A stretch of 64,000 nucleotides of DNA from Desulfoprunum benzoelyticum. GTDB lineage: Bacteria; Desulfobacterota; Desulfobulbia; Desulfobulbales; Desulfocapsaceae. A program made the translations under genes and the position numbers. Under the pieces are notes generated by a model. The model saw nothing but the letters and a program-made list of their open reading frames with translations, had not been told where the DNA came from and did not search any database. Below, piece by piece: positions 17,806-26,833 of the stretch (positions are counted from its first letter, which is position 1; each line of letters starts with the position of its first letter). The DNA lies in assembly GCF_014201505.1 (NCBI RefSeq), contig NZ_JACHEO010000002.1, positions 331,806 to 395,805 of the forward strand. The letters run 5' to 3'.

Positions 17806-18759
17806 TCAGTGGGGTGCGGCGTAGCCCGCTTCGATCGCCCTGATCTGCTCGACCAGGCGGAGGTTCTCCGGTGTTTCCAATCCGAGTGATCGCCCTTCCC
17901 TGACGATGGCGCCGTTGATGGCGTCGATTTCCGTCCGTCGCCTGCGCCGCACATCCTGCAGCATCGAGGAGATGTTATCGGCCGTTTTTCTGCAGACCTC
18001 GACAGTGGCGGAATAGGGATCACCGGTGACGACGATGCCCCCGGCGCGGGCCACCCGCTCGGCCTCGGCCACCGCGGTCCGCATCCGCTCGACGATGCCG
18101 GGGAGGGTGAGGAGGTCGCCGTTGGCACAGCCATGGATGGCGGTCAGGGCGTTGATGCCGACATTGACGAAAAGTTTGGCCCAGAGGCGATGAAGGATGT
18201 CGTCGGTCATGGTCGTGGTCAGTCCACCGCGGCTGCAGATCGCCGCCGTCTGGTGGAGGAGCGTGGTGCTATGGGCATCGGCCGGCGATGGGAAGCCGAG
18301 AAACGTGGCCCCGTGACCGGCGTGGCGGACATGGCCCGGGTTCAGCAGTGTCGCTCCTTCCGTCGTCGTGCCGTAGGCGATGGCCGCTTCGCCGGCTGCG
18401 TCACCGCAGTCGAGGTGGGCGATCCCGTTCTGCAGGAAGAGAAGGACTGTCCCCTCGGTTAGGAGAGGCCGGCAGGATGCAAGGCTCGCGAGGACATCGT
18501 AGGACTTGACGCAGAGGATGACGACATCGGCCGGTCCGGCGGTCTCCGGATCCGCCGTCACGGGAATCGGGAAACGGCGGCGATTCCCATCCAGTTCGCA
18601 GCAGATGCCCTGGCGGTTGAGGAGGTCGGCACGGTTGCGATCGTGGTCAAGCACTGACAGCCGGGATCCGGTTCCTTCCATTCCCCTGCTGAGGGCGGCG
18701 ACAACAAGGCAGCCAAGTGCGCCCGGTCCGACGACAAGGAGGTGGATGTCCGGTCGCAT
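17806..18759 (-). CDS. panE: 2-dehydropantoate 2-reductase (ketopantoate reductase)
   Basis: 317 residues. The N-terminal Rossmann fold has VVGPGALG at residues 10-16; DVVILCVKSYD and LLFLQNGIAH follow. The all-helical C-terminal domain has LWAKLFVNVGINALTAI, carrying the catalytic Lys, and ERVARAGGI. It reduces ketopantoate with NADPH to pantoate for coenzyme A synthesis. No other pantothenate genes are nearby, so a related ketoacid substrate is possible. The start is 5 bases after the stop of the upstream OB-fold gene; it is the middle gene of a three-gene operon. Confidence 0.88.
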   Translation of the reverse strand: MRPDIHLLVVGPGALGCLVVAALSRGMEGTGSRLSVLDHDRNRADLLNRQGICCELDGNRRRFPIPVTADPETAGPADVVILCVKSYDVLASLASCRPLLTEGTVLLFLQNGIAHLDCGDAAGEAAIAYGTTTEGATLLNPGHVRHAGHGATFLGFPSPADAHSTTLLHQTAAICSRGGLTTTMTDDILHRLWAKLFVNVGINALTAIHGCANGDLLTLPGIVERMRTAVAEAERVARAGGIVVTGDPYSATVEVCRKTADNISSMLQDVRRRRRTEIDAINGAIVREGRSLGLETPENLRLVEQIRAIEAGYAAPH

Positions 18760-18764
18760 AGCTG

Positions 18765-19589
18765 TCAGGGGAGGAATTTTGCATCCTCGACGATTGCGGC
18801 ATAAGCGTAGCCGGCTCCAAAGTCCTTGTCGGCAACCATTGTTCCTTCAGCGGTGACGACCGTCCCCTCGGTCGGGGTTGCGGCGGTGGTGACGACGAGG
18901 TCGTGGGTGTTGGTCAACGGGTCGCCGGAACCGTCCTGCAGGTGGACCCAGTTGCGGCCCATGATGTTCATGTTGATCTTCATGACCTTGCCCTGTACCC
19001 GTACGGTTTTGCCGTTCAAGTCCTTGGCTTTGAGGAATATTTCGTGCACCGTGTATCCATTGGGGCCACTGGCCTTGTCGACCGCGATTTCAGCGAAGGG
19101 GACGACAGCCCCGCCACTGCCTCCGGAAGTCGACGCCGGCGGCGCTTCGGCGGTTTTTTCGGCCTCGACCGCCGAGGCGAACGAGCCTTTGTCGCCGGCT
19201 GGCGCTGACGTCGCCGGGCCGGTCTTGTCCCCGGCGGGATTGCCGTCAAGACCGGGTGAGAAAACGAGGGCGGCAAAGGTTCGGTCCAGAGTTTTGCTGT
19301 GAAAATCCTTCATCGTCATCCCCGCCTGGTAGCTTACGGTTTGGCCGGTCTTGACGGTCGTCTCGGGGATGGCCACCCAGGTTTTGTCCTTGCCGGACTC
19401 GACCAGCAGGTAGGTATATCCTCCCGAATTCATTGTCTCGATGATCTTGCCTTGGCCGGCGGCGCCGCTTCCGGCGTCGGTTGAGGGAGTCGCCGCTGTG
19501 GCCATGCCGGCGAGGGCGAGGGTCAGGAGGACAAAAAAAGTGCACACCGAAATACGTTTGCCGTGGAAAAGTTGTCTCATTGCGTTCAT
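18765..19589 (-). CDS. exported OB-fold (NrfJ-like) protein
   Basis: About 274 residues. A signal peptide (to about TAATPS) is followed by one domain with GKIIETMNSGGYTYLLVESG, as in small NrfJ-related proteins, and WVAIPETTV. A Ala/Gly/Ser-rich linker comes next, then an OB-fold-like domain with GKTVRVQGKVMKINMN, GRNWVHLQDGSGD and DLVVTTAATP. It probably lies in the periplasm. Members near cytochrome and nitrite reductase genes bind hydrophobic or nucleic-acid ligands, but this one's role is unknown. It is the first gene of the operon with panE. Confidence 0.72.
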   Translation of the reverse strand: MNAMRQLFHGKRISVCTFFVLLTLALAGMATAATPSTDAGSGAAGQGKIIETMNSGGYTYLLVESGKDKTWVAIPETTVKTGQTVSYQAGMTMKDFHSKTLDRTFAALVFSPGLDGNPAGDKTGPATSAPAGDKGSFASAVEAEKTAEAPPASTSGGSGGAVVPFAEIAVDKASGPNGYTVHEIFLKAKDLNGKTVRVQGKVMKINMNIMGRNWVHLQDGSGDPLTNTHDLVVTTAATPTEGTVVTAEGTMVADKDFGAGYAYAAIVEDAKFLP

Positions 19590-19619
19590 CGTGGATATGA
19601 AAAGAAGAATGGTTGTACC

Positions 19620-20174
19620 TTACTCATCATCATGTTCGATGAGGAAGGCGATATGTTCGAGCAGGGTCCTGGCCCAGATTTCATATGCCTGGGGGGTCAG
19701 ATGGACACCGTCTTCTTGAAACAGGTCTGCGTCCGACTGGATGAACTTGGAGCAGACATCGAGATAGCAGCTGCCCGTCTGCATCGTCATCGCTTTGATA
19801 TCAGCGTTGATCGTGGCAATCTCCGCAATGCTTGGAAAAAATCGCCGCATCGGCAGGAGACTGGTGACGATGATCTCGGCGGCTGGAAAATCCCCGCTGA
19901 GTTGGACGACTATACGACGCAGGCAGTCGACGAAATCGAGCTGCCCCTCGAGGGCGTCGTTGGTGCCGATCATGATCAGTATGGCGGCCGGCGATCCCAC
20001 GTGCTCGCTCAGATCCGGCAGGGAGGCGAGGAGATCGAAGGCGGTGGCGCCGGGAACGCCGTAGTTCAATACCTTGCAGAAAGGTATCCGACGCTGCCAG
20101 TTATTGTCGGCGACGAGAGAATCACCGAGAAGGAGGAAGCTGCCGGTTGCGGCCTGACTGGTTCGGGTGAACAT
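19620..20174 (-). CDS. SGNH/GDSL-family hydrolase
   Basis: 184 residues. Block I is LLLGDSLV with the nucleophile Ser19, block II is NYGVPGAT, block III is IMIGTNDA, and block V is EDGVHLTPQAY with the Asp-His pair. No clear signal peptide is seen, so it probably acts in the cytoplasm on an ester or thioester, as TesA-like or acyl-carbohydrate esterases do. No clear ribosome site precedes the ATG. The nearest neighbours on the same strand are the OB-fold gene operon and glgX. Confidence 0.85.
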   Translation of the reverse strand: MFTRTSQAATGSFLLLGDSLVADNNWQRRIPFCKVLNYGVPGATAFDLLASLPDLSEHVGSPAAILIMIGTNDALEGQLDFVDCLRRIVVQLSGDFPAAEIIVTSLLPMRRFFPSIAEIATINADIKAMTMQTGSCYLDVCSKFIQSDADLFQEDGVHLTPQAYEIWARTLLEHIAFLIEHDDE

Positions 20175-20321
20175 GTCGGTGTCGACAATATGCTACTATT
20201 ATTGAAAAAATAATATTTGACGAGAAATAACACACCGCACTACATTACCATGCTCGTCAGTTTCCCGCCAAAGGTTTTCTCGCCTCCCTGACGGGATGGG
20301 GGGCAGCTGCCGAGACCGCAG

Positions 20322-22445
20322 TCACGTTCCGGGCCTGGACTGCAGCACCACGACCGACTGGGGAAGTACGGCGAGAACCTGGCCGCTGTCGAGAGGCGGA
20401 TGGAGACCGGGATCGACAAAGTCGTCCGGTGCGGCGGCGGAGGTGTCGATGATCCGGAACCAGGCACGACCGACGGTGTCTTCGGGGGGGCCGGGGAGGG
20501 TGAAAGACAGTGTTTCCTCGCGACTGCCGTTGATCATGATGAAAAAATCATCGTCGCGGATCATGCCCTGCCGTCGGCCATGAAGGAGAAAGGCGAGCCC
20601 ATGACAGTCCGGGGCCCAGTTCGGTTGCCCGGGTTCGAGGTACTGCCAGGTAATTTCCGGGGCATGGTCGGTTTCCGGATCTGCTTCGTGGTGGCGGAAA
20701 AATTCCTCACGTCTGAAGACCGGATGCTTCTTTCGCAGATCAATGCAGCGCCGGAAAAACCGGAGCAGATCTTTGTTTTTGTGGGCGAGACTCCAGTCGA
20801 TCCAGCCGATCCGGTTGTCCTGGCACCAGGCGTTGTTGTTTCCCTGCTGGCTACGGCCGAACTCGTCGCCGGCAGTGATCATCGGAATCCCCTGGGACAG
20901 GAGAAGGATGGTCGCCATGCTCCGCATGCGCCGGAAACGGAGCTTCCGGACCGGCCGCGGGCCAGGGTCGCCCTCGAAACCGCTGTTCCAGCTGAGGTTG
21001 TGATTTTCGCCATCACGATTGTCCTCGCCGTTGGCCCGATTCCGCTTCTTCTCGTAGCTCACCAGGTCGTACAGGGTGAAGCCGTCATGGCTGGTGATGA
21101 AGTTGATCGAGCTCAAGGGGCTGCGACAGCTGGTTTGATACAGGTCGGAACTGCCGGCGATGCGGGTGGCGAGCCGGGTGACCATGTCGTCATGACCGGC
21201 CATGAAGGCTCGGACGTCATCACGAAAGCGGCCGTTCCACTCGGCCCAGCGACTGTCGGTGGAAAAGGAGCCGACCTGGTACAGACCGGCGGCATCCCAG
21301 GCCTCGGCGATGATTTTGGTATCTCTGAGTACCGGGTCTTCGGCGATCATCTCGATCACCGGCGGGTTGGCGAGGACCTGGCCGGTACGGTCCCGGCCGA
21401 GGATCGAGGCGAGATCGAAACGGAATCCGTCGACGTGCATCTCGATGACCCAGAAGCGAAGGGCATCGCGGATCAGGCTCCGGACCACCGGGTGATTGCA
21501 GTTGAGGGTGTTGCCGCAGCCTGAGAAGTTGAGATAGGTCCGGTTTTCCTGGTCGAGAAGATAGTAGATGGGGTTGTCGATGCCGCGGAAGCTGCTCGTC
21601 GGGCCGTCGTATCCTCCTTCGCCGGTATGGTTGAAGACGATATCGAGGAAGACCTCGATTCCGGCCTGGTGCAGGCTTTTGACCATTGATTTGAATTCAT
21701 TGACATGGTTGCCGCAATCGGCGGCGTACCCCGATTTGAGCGCGAAGAAGGAAACCGGATTGTAGCCCCAGAAGTTTTTCAGTGGTTCGGAACTGTCGGG
21801 ATCGTGGAAGACGATATCGTTCTCATCGAATTCCGTCACCGGCATCAGTTCGACGGCGGTGATGCCGAGGGCCTTCAGATACGGAATTTTGTCGACGATC
21901 CCGAGATAGGTGCCGGGGTGGGAAACGCCGGCACTGGGGTGCCGGGTGAACCCCCGTGGGTGGAGTTCGTAGACCACTGTTTCCGGCAACGGCGTTTTCA
22001 GGGGCCGGTCCCCTTCCCAGTCGAAATCCTGCCTGGCCGGGGTGCTGCAGGACGGGGCCCTGCCGTAGGCACATTTTTCTCCCCATTTTCTCGGCAGAAG
22101 GCGGGGGCACAACGGATCGATGAGGAGGGTGTCGGGATCGTAGATAAGCCCGTTATGCGCCGGTGAAAAAGTCCCGTCCATGCGATAGCCATAGGTGAAC
22201 TGGTCCAGAGCGGTTTCGAGCCTGATATGCCAGATGTCACCGGTCCTGTTTTCATCGGGATGCAACGGGATTTCATGGCGATCGTTCGTGGCCCCGGTAG
22301 CTGAGGTGAAATCGATGACGAGGACCACCCCGGCGGCGTGGCGGCTGAACACCGCGAAATTGTATCCTCCCTCTGGAGAAGGTGAAACACCCAGCGGAAC
22401 CGGGCTGCCTCTTTTTTTTCGAAAAGGGGGAGGAAGACTGGACAT
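20322..22445 (-). CDS. glgX: glycogen debranching enzyme GlgX (GH13)
   Basis: 707 residues, family length. An N-terminal CBM48 domain (GGYNFAVFSRHAAG) is followed by the GH13 barrel: HTGEGG and GCGNTLNC, the nucleophile region VDGFRFDLAS, the acid region IIAEAWDAAG and ITSHDGFTLYDLV. It cuts alpha-1,6 branches of glycogen limit dextrins. No other glycogen genes are present here. The region upstream (22446-22571) is AT-rich and probably holds divergent promoters for this gene and the DUF1566 gene. Confidence 0.96.
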   Translation of the reverse strand: MSSLPPPFRKKRGSPVPLGVSPSPEGGYNFAVFSRHAAGVVLVIDFTSATGATNDRHEIPLHPDENRTGDIWHIRLETALDQFTYGYRMDGTFSPAHNGLIYDPDTLLIDPLCPRLLPRKWGEKCAYGRAPSCSTPARQDFDWEGDRPLKTPLPETVVYELHPRGFTRHPSAGVSHPGTYLGIVDKIPYLKALGITAVELMPVTEFDENDIVFHDPDSSEPLKNFWGYNPVSFFALKSGYAADCGNHVNEFKSMVKSLHQAGIEVFLDIVFNHTGEGGYDGPTSSFRGIDNPIYYLLDQENRTYLNFSGCGNTLNCNHPVVRSLIRDALRFWVIEMHVDGFRFDLASILGRDRTGQVLANPPVIEMIAEDPVLRDTKIIAEAWDAAGLYQVGSFSTDSRWAEWNGRFRDDVRAFMAGHDDMVTRLATRIAGSSDLYQTSCRSPLSSINFITSHDGFTLYDLVSYEKKRNRANGEDNRDGENHNLSWNSGFEGDPGPRPVRKLRFRRMRSMATILLLSQGIPMITAGDEFGRSQQGNNNAWCQDNRIGWIDWSLAHKNKDLLRFFRRCIDLRKKHPVFRREEFFRHHEADPETDHAPEITWQYLEPGQPNWAPDCHGLAFLLHGRRQGMIRDDDFFIMINGSREETLSFTLPGPPEDTVGRAWFRIIDTSAAAPDDFVDPGLHPPLDSGQVLAVLPQSVVVLQSRPGT

Positions 22446-22598
22446 ATATGATAATTATTCCTATTATTAAGAAATGCAGAGGACCGGAAAAGTGCGCGCG
22501 CTGGAAGTGCTCCTGCATCATACACTACAATATGCTTTGGAATAAAGTATTTCAGAAGGACGGCGCTCCTGATGGAATCACACAGTGGAGAAAATACC

Positions 22599-23540
22599 AT
22601 GGGAACGTTTCATCGACTGCAGTTCGGCCAGCGAACGATCAGCTCCATCGACTGGGAGATGAGCCCGGATCTCAGTTTCGGCACCTACGAGTCCTGGGGT
22701 GGAAGGGAGAGGGTGCGCAATAACAAGGAATTTGTGTATTATTTCTTCATCGACAACTGGGGAGAAGAACCGAAACTGTGCCTGATGGAGCGAGCCGTCA
22801 AACATGCGAGAATTATCGCTGAAATCAAGGCTCCGGCGGAACTGGTGAGGAGATGCGTCGAAGGCCAGGGGCTTTCCTCGCGCTTCGAAAAGAGCTACGC
22901 CATCAATGACCAGGTCAGGCAGTGGCTGGTAGAGAATGTCCTTGAAGGCGGGGATGGGTCGCTGATTGTCCCGGTGGAGGAAAAAGTCGATATTGAGGAC
23001 ATGGGCCCTGCGCTGCCGTCTCGTTCGGCGGTCGACAGGCTGCAAGATATGATCATGCTGCCCGCCGTTGCTCTGGATATCAGGGATGAAGAGGCTGCTG
23101 CCATCGTCAGAAGGTGGAATTTTTATGATGCCGATCTCAATGGGCGGGGCCGGTTCGACAATCTGCTCGTTGATGGCGATGACGGCCGGATCGCGATCGA
23201 CCTGCGGACTTCGTTGATGTGGCAGCGGCAAGGGTTCGATATCGCTTCCTATCGGATGATACAGAAGAGTGTGGACGAGGCCAATGAACAGGGGCTTGCC
23301 GGCTTCCATGATTGGCGTTTGCCGACCCTCGAGGAAGCGATGTCGCTGATGGAACCGCAACGGAATGACAAGGGCCTCCATCTCCACCCCTGTTTTTCGC
23401 GGGAGCAACCGTTCATTTTTGTCGCCGCCCGGAGAAAGCCGAGTGGGCACTGGTTTGTCGATTACAAGCAGGGGCGCTGTTTCTGGTCATCCGCGACCAT
23501 CCCCGGCGGCTTTGGCAGGCTCGTACGCTCGCTGGATTGA
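22599..23540 (+). CDS. DUF1566 (Lcl C-terminal) domain protein
   Basis: About 313 residues. The C-terminal 120 residues match the DUF1566 pattern: an IDLRTSLMWQ start, DWRLPTLEEAMSLM in the middle, and a final FWSSA. The first 190 residues, with SPDLSFGTYESWGGRERV and YYFFIDNWGEEP, are not recognised. No signal peptide is seen, unlike many DUF1566 proteins. Two ATGs have possible ribosome sites (22572 and 22599); GGAG at 22587-22590 favours the second. It is a single gene. Confidence 0.7.
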   Translation: MGTFHRLQFGQRTISSIDWEMSPDLSFGTYESWGGRERVRNNKEFVYYFFIDNWGEEPKLCLMERAVKHARIIAEIKAPAELVRRCVEGQGLSSRFEKSYAINDQVRQWLVENVLEGGDGSLIVPVEEKVDIEDMGPALPSRSAVDRLQDMIMLPAVALDIRDEEAAAIVRRWNFYDADLNGRGRFDNLLVDGDDGRIAIDLRTSLMWQRQGFDIASYRMIQKSVDEANEQGLAGFHDWRLPTLEEAMSLMEPQRNDKGLHLHPCFSREQPFIFVAARRKPSGHWFVDYKQGRCFWSSATIPGGFGRLVRSLD

Positions 23541-23809
23541 GAGTGTGCAGCCGTGGGGAGAGAGGTGACTGGGGTTGGCCAATACATTCTCTCGCCTCCC
23601 TGCAAACAATACAGGCGGTGTTTCCGCTGCCCGGTGGCGGTTTCTGATACGGTGATCCTGGTTGTTTTCGTTCCCAGGATTGGGTATGAATGATGAAGGA
23701 TTGGAAAAGAAGCCGCTGCAGGTGTTTTTGTCTCATACCTTTTGCGGTAGGCCGTATACCGCTGTAGCGGCAGGTTCGGAGATACGGTTTTTTACCGGAA
23801 TGGAATAGA

Positions 23810-24205
23810 ATGCAACACATATTGATTATCGATGATGAAGAAACATCTCTTGATATTCTCCGACAGATTCTGGAGATCGACGGCTATGACGTCGTCGAGG
23901 CCAGGAATGGGCAGGAAGGGATCGAGATATTTAGAAAACAACCTTTCGATCTCGTCATTACCGATCTGGTCATGCCGGTGAAGGACGGATTGAAAACCAT
24001 TCTCGAACTGCGTCAGACCGATCCCGATATTCCAGTCATCGCCATCTCCGGCGGAGGAGTCATCGACAAGGAGAGATATCTCAGTGTGGCCGGATATATC
24101 GATCGGGTAACGACCCTGCCGAAACCGTTCAACCGCCTTGATCTGGTGGATGCCGTCCATCGGCTGATCAAGCCGGTATCTACCTCAAATACCCTGCCTG
24201 CCTGA
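23810..24205 (+). CDS. CheY-like single-domain response regulator
   Basis: 131 residues forming one receiver domain: the acidic pair in LIIDDEE, phospho-acceptor Asp52 in DLVITDLVMP, and LPKPFN near the end with the conserved Lys. There is no output domain, so it works through protein contacts. No kinase is adjacent; several kinases occur elsewhere in the window. The 269-base gap upstream contains a short inverted repeat at 23655-23680 (ATCCTGG and CCAGGAT). Confidence 0.92.
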   Translation: MQHILIIDDEETSLDILRQILEIDGYDVVEARNGQEGIEIFRKQPFDLVITDLVMPVKDGLKTILELRQTDPDIPVIAISGGGVIDKERYLSVAGYIDRVTTLPKPFNRLDLVDAVHRLIKPVSTSNTLPA

Positions 24206-24242
24206 AGATTTCCCGGGGGCGGGCCTGCTTGGATACGGAACT

Positions 24243-25208
24243 ATGGAGCTGATGAAGGAAGAGAACGGAAAATTGAAGATCGGTGTCAGTGCCTGTCTTC
24301 TCGGCCAAAAAGTTCGCTATGATGGCGGGCACCAGCTCAATCACTTCATCCGTGATATCCTGGGGCAACACATGGAGCTCGTGCCGGTATGTCCCGAGGT
24401 GGAATGCGGTATGCCGGTGCCGAGAGAGGCGATGCGTCTCATAGGTGATACGGACAACCCCAGGCTCATTACCCGCCGGACCGGAATCGATCATACCGAA
24501 ACGATGTCGACTTGGGCGGAGGCAAGGGTTCGGCAGTTGGAGAGCGAAGGACTCTGCGGCTTCATCTTCAAGAAAGGCTCGCCGAGCAGCGGCCTTTTCC
24601 GAGTCAAGGTCTACAGTCAGGATGGAGTGCCCCACGGTGCCGGAGTCGGCATGTTTGCCCGGACTTTCGTGCGTCATTTCCCCCTGCTGCCGGTCGAGGA
24701 GGATGGGCGGCTCAATGATGACCGGTTGCGAGAGAACTTTATCGAGAGCGTCTTCGTCCACCGCCATTTCCGCGACCTGGTCGCCGGGTCGTCCGGCAGA
24801 GGGGCGCTCGTCGACTTTCATGCCCGGCACAAGCTGCTCCTTCTTGCTCACAGCCAGGAACACTATCGCCGAATGGGCCGATTCGTGGCTGACCTGCCGG
24901 CAGACCTGCAGGAGGCGTATCGGGAATACGGCGTCCTTCTTGCCGAGACATTGCGAGTTCTGACCACACCGAAAAAGCATTGCAATGTTCTGCAGCATGC
25001 TCTTGGCTATTTCAAAAAAGATCTGTCGGCGGATGAGAAACAGGAGATGCTGGAGGTCATCGATGCATACCGCAACGGCGACGTGCCGTTGATCGTCCCG
25101 ATCACCCTGCTCAATCATTTCGTCCGCAAATACAACCAGCCCTATCTGCGGCAGCAGTACTATCTCCACCCGCATCCCCTCGATCTCCGCCTTCGCAGTT
25201 ACATTTAG
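24243..25208 (+). CDS. DUF523 + DUF1722 domain protein (TudS-like desulfidase fold)
   Basis: 321 residues in two domains. DUF523 (about 1-155) has GVSACLLGQKVRYDGGH, PVCPEVECGMPVPRE and FKKGSPSSG; the cysteines of this domain ligate a 4Fe-4S cluster in the 2-thiouracil desulfidase TudS. DUF1722 (YbgA-like, about 195-310) follows with LVDFHARHKLLLLAHSQ. Fusion of the two is common. A thiouracil or related sulfur-removal role is plausible from the family but not proven. It starts 37 bases after the CheY-like gene on the same strand and may be cotranscribed. Confidence 0.85.
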   Translation: MELMKEENGKLKIGVSACLLGQKVRYDGGHQLNHFIRDILGQHMELVPVCPEVECGMPVPREAMRLIGDTDNPRLITRRTGIDHTETMSTWAEARVRQLESEGLCGFIFKKGSPSSGLFRVKVYSQDGVPHGAGVGMFARTFVRHFPLLPVEEDGRLNDDRLRENFIESVFVHRHFRDLVAGSSGRGALVDFHARHKLLLLAHSQEHYRRMGRFVADLPADLQEAYREYGVLLAETLRVLTTPKKHCNVLQHALGYFKKDLSADEKQEMLEVIDAYRNGDVPLIVPITLLNHFVRKYNQPYLRQQYYLHPHPLDLRLRSYI

Positions 25209-25512
25209 GAGCCGTTACGGAATAACCATTACCTGTTCAGCCGATTCGTTACGGTCTCTTCTGCCGGTAACGACGCTTCGCTGGTACGATTGATTCCATA
25301 CAACGGCTTAGCCGTTCCATCCATCACCCCGGGACGCAGTCCGTTCGAGCGTGAACGCTGCCCCGAAGATCAGGGTTGGGGGCGAGGGAATTGCCGGCCC
25401 TTCGGGCGTCGGGTTTTTCCTGAAAATGACAGGAATGCCGGGATTATGGCGGTGCGGCGGCGGTTCGGGAATGATCGGCTGCCTTCAGGATGACTGGGAT
25501 CGACGATGGGGA
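25209..25512. other. intergenic spacer with repeated GTTACGG motifs and a short palindrome
   Basis: 304 bases with no gene I can support. GTTACGG occurs twice near the start, GGTAACG once inverted, and AACGGCT-T-AGCCGTT is a perfect seven-base palindrome at 25302-25316. It could be an operator or the remains of a degraded sequence. Confidence 0.4.
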
Positions 25513-26580
25513 TCAGGGGGTTGATCGGGCAACGAGTTCATGCCCCGCAATCGTCGATGAGGAGGGGGCCGCGACGAGACGTTCCTGCAGCGAAAATCCA
25601 TGCTGGACCAGTTTTTTGACATCGGCCCACATCGTTTCACAGCCCATGACGGCGATGACGATCTCCTGGTTCCCACGCTTGAACTTGCCGACATAGGTCT
25701 GTCGGGCGGCATTGGTGAAACCGGTCTTGCCGCCCTGGGTGCCTTCAACCTGCCACAGGGCCTTGTTGTGATTGCGGAGCAGGCTGCCATAGCTGGTTTT
25801 TACCTTGACCTGCTTCATCCGGGAGGCGAAGGCCGGATCCTGCATGAAATGCCGGAACATGACGGCGAGGTCGCGGGCGGTGGAGGTCTGCCCCTTGGCG
25901 GTAAGGCCGCTGGCGGTCTTGCAGACCGTGTTCTTTGCCCCCCACTCCCGGGCTTTTTCGGTCATCATTCTGGCGAAGGACGATTCGCTGCCGGCGATTT
26001 TTTCGGCCAGGGCGACGCTGGCGTCATTGGCGGAGGCCAACAACACGGCGTTGATCAGATCGTTAGCCTGGTAATGCTTTTTCGGATTGAGGTCGACCTT
26101 CGAGCGCGGCTGGTCGGCGGCCCGGCGGCTGACGGACACCTGCTCGCTGCCGCTCAGGGATTTCAGCGCGATCATGCCGGTCAGGATCTTGATGGTGCTG
26201 GCGGGTTGGCGCGGGTTGTCCGCATTTTTGGCGTAGAGGGTTCTGCCGCTTCTGCCATCGATGATGATGGCGCTTCGCGCCGATATGAGTTTGCCGATCC
26301 TGCTGTTGTCGACAGGGGACGTGGTCGATTTTTTCCGCGGACTGGAGACCGCCTGGACCTTTGCGGGCGCAGGACATTCGGTCGAGCGCAGTACCTGTTT
26401 TACCTTGCTGATATCGTTGTATTTGCCGAGAACAACCACCGTCGATGTGCCGGCGGTTCGTTTTTTGACGTATTTTTTCTTGGTTGCGGCATCTGCATGA
26501 CTGGTGAGACTGAACAGGGTTATGACGGTAAAGAATAACAATGTAAGCAGGGTTGTGCCGAGGATGGTCAATCTATTCAT
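25513..26580 (-). CDS. D-alanyl-D-alanine carboxypeptidase (S11, PBP5/6 type)
   Basis: 355 residues. A signal peptide (to about HADAAT) is followed by a Lys/Ser-rich linker, then the penicillin-binding domain with all three motifs: S128-TIK in PASTIKI, S181-AN in LLASANDAS and K283-TG in GGKTGFT. It trims the terminal D-Ala from peptidoglycan stem peptides in the periplasm. The C-terminal domain is short and lacks the amphipathic membrane-anchor helix of PBP5, so it is probably soluble. It is a single gene. Confidence 0.93.
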   Translation of the reverse strand: MNRLTILGTTLLTLLFFTVITLFSLTSHADAATKKKYVKKRTAGTSTVVVLGKYNDISKVKQVLRSTECPAPAKVQAVSSPRKKSTTSPVDNSRIGKLISARSAIIIDGRSGRTLYAKNADNPRQPASTIKILTGMIALKSLSGSEQVSVSRRAADQPRSKVDLNPKKHYQANDLINAVLLASANDASVALAEKIAGSESSFARMMTEKAREWGAKNTVCKTASGLTAKGQTSTARDLAVMFRHFMQDPAFASRMKQVKVKTSYGSLLRNHNKALWQVEGTQGGKTGFTNAARQTYVGKFKRGNQEIVIAVMGCETMWADVKKLVQHGFSLQERLVAAPSSSTIAGHELVARSTP

Positions 26581-26833
26581 AATCTCTTGAGCGTTGGGGG
26601 TTCATACCTGGGAATGAATGATGAATGTCTCATAATTTGTAGCTGGACGATATGGCAAAGTCAAGTATTTTAAAGACTTCAGCGTAAAGTGTATCCTCAG
26701 CCAGGACGGTAGTAGGCGTTTGACCGGGGTGGACAGTTTGTGTAGAATTCGGATACGGTTATGGGACGACGGCAATGATGCCCCTTGGGATGAGATATGG
26801 AACAATCTGTATACAATATATTGAGGTGAATAG

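Noticed and set aside
23541..23809. possible riboswitch upstream of the CheY-like gene
   Set aside because: A GCAAAC stretch and small hairpins are present, but the conserved core of c-di-GMP or other known riboswitches cannot be assembled.
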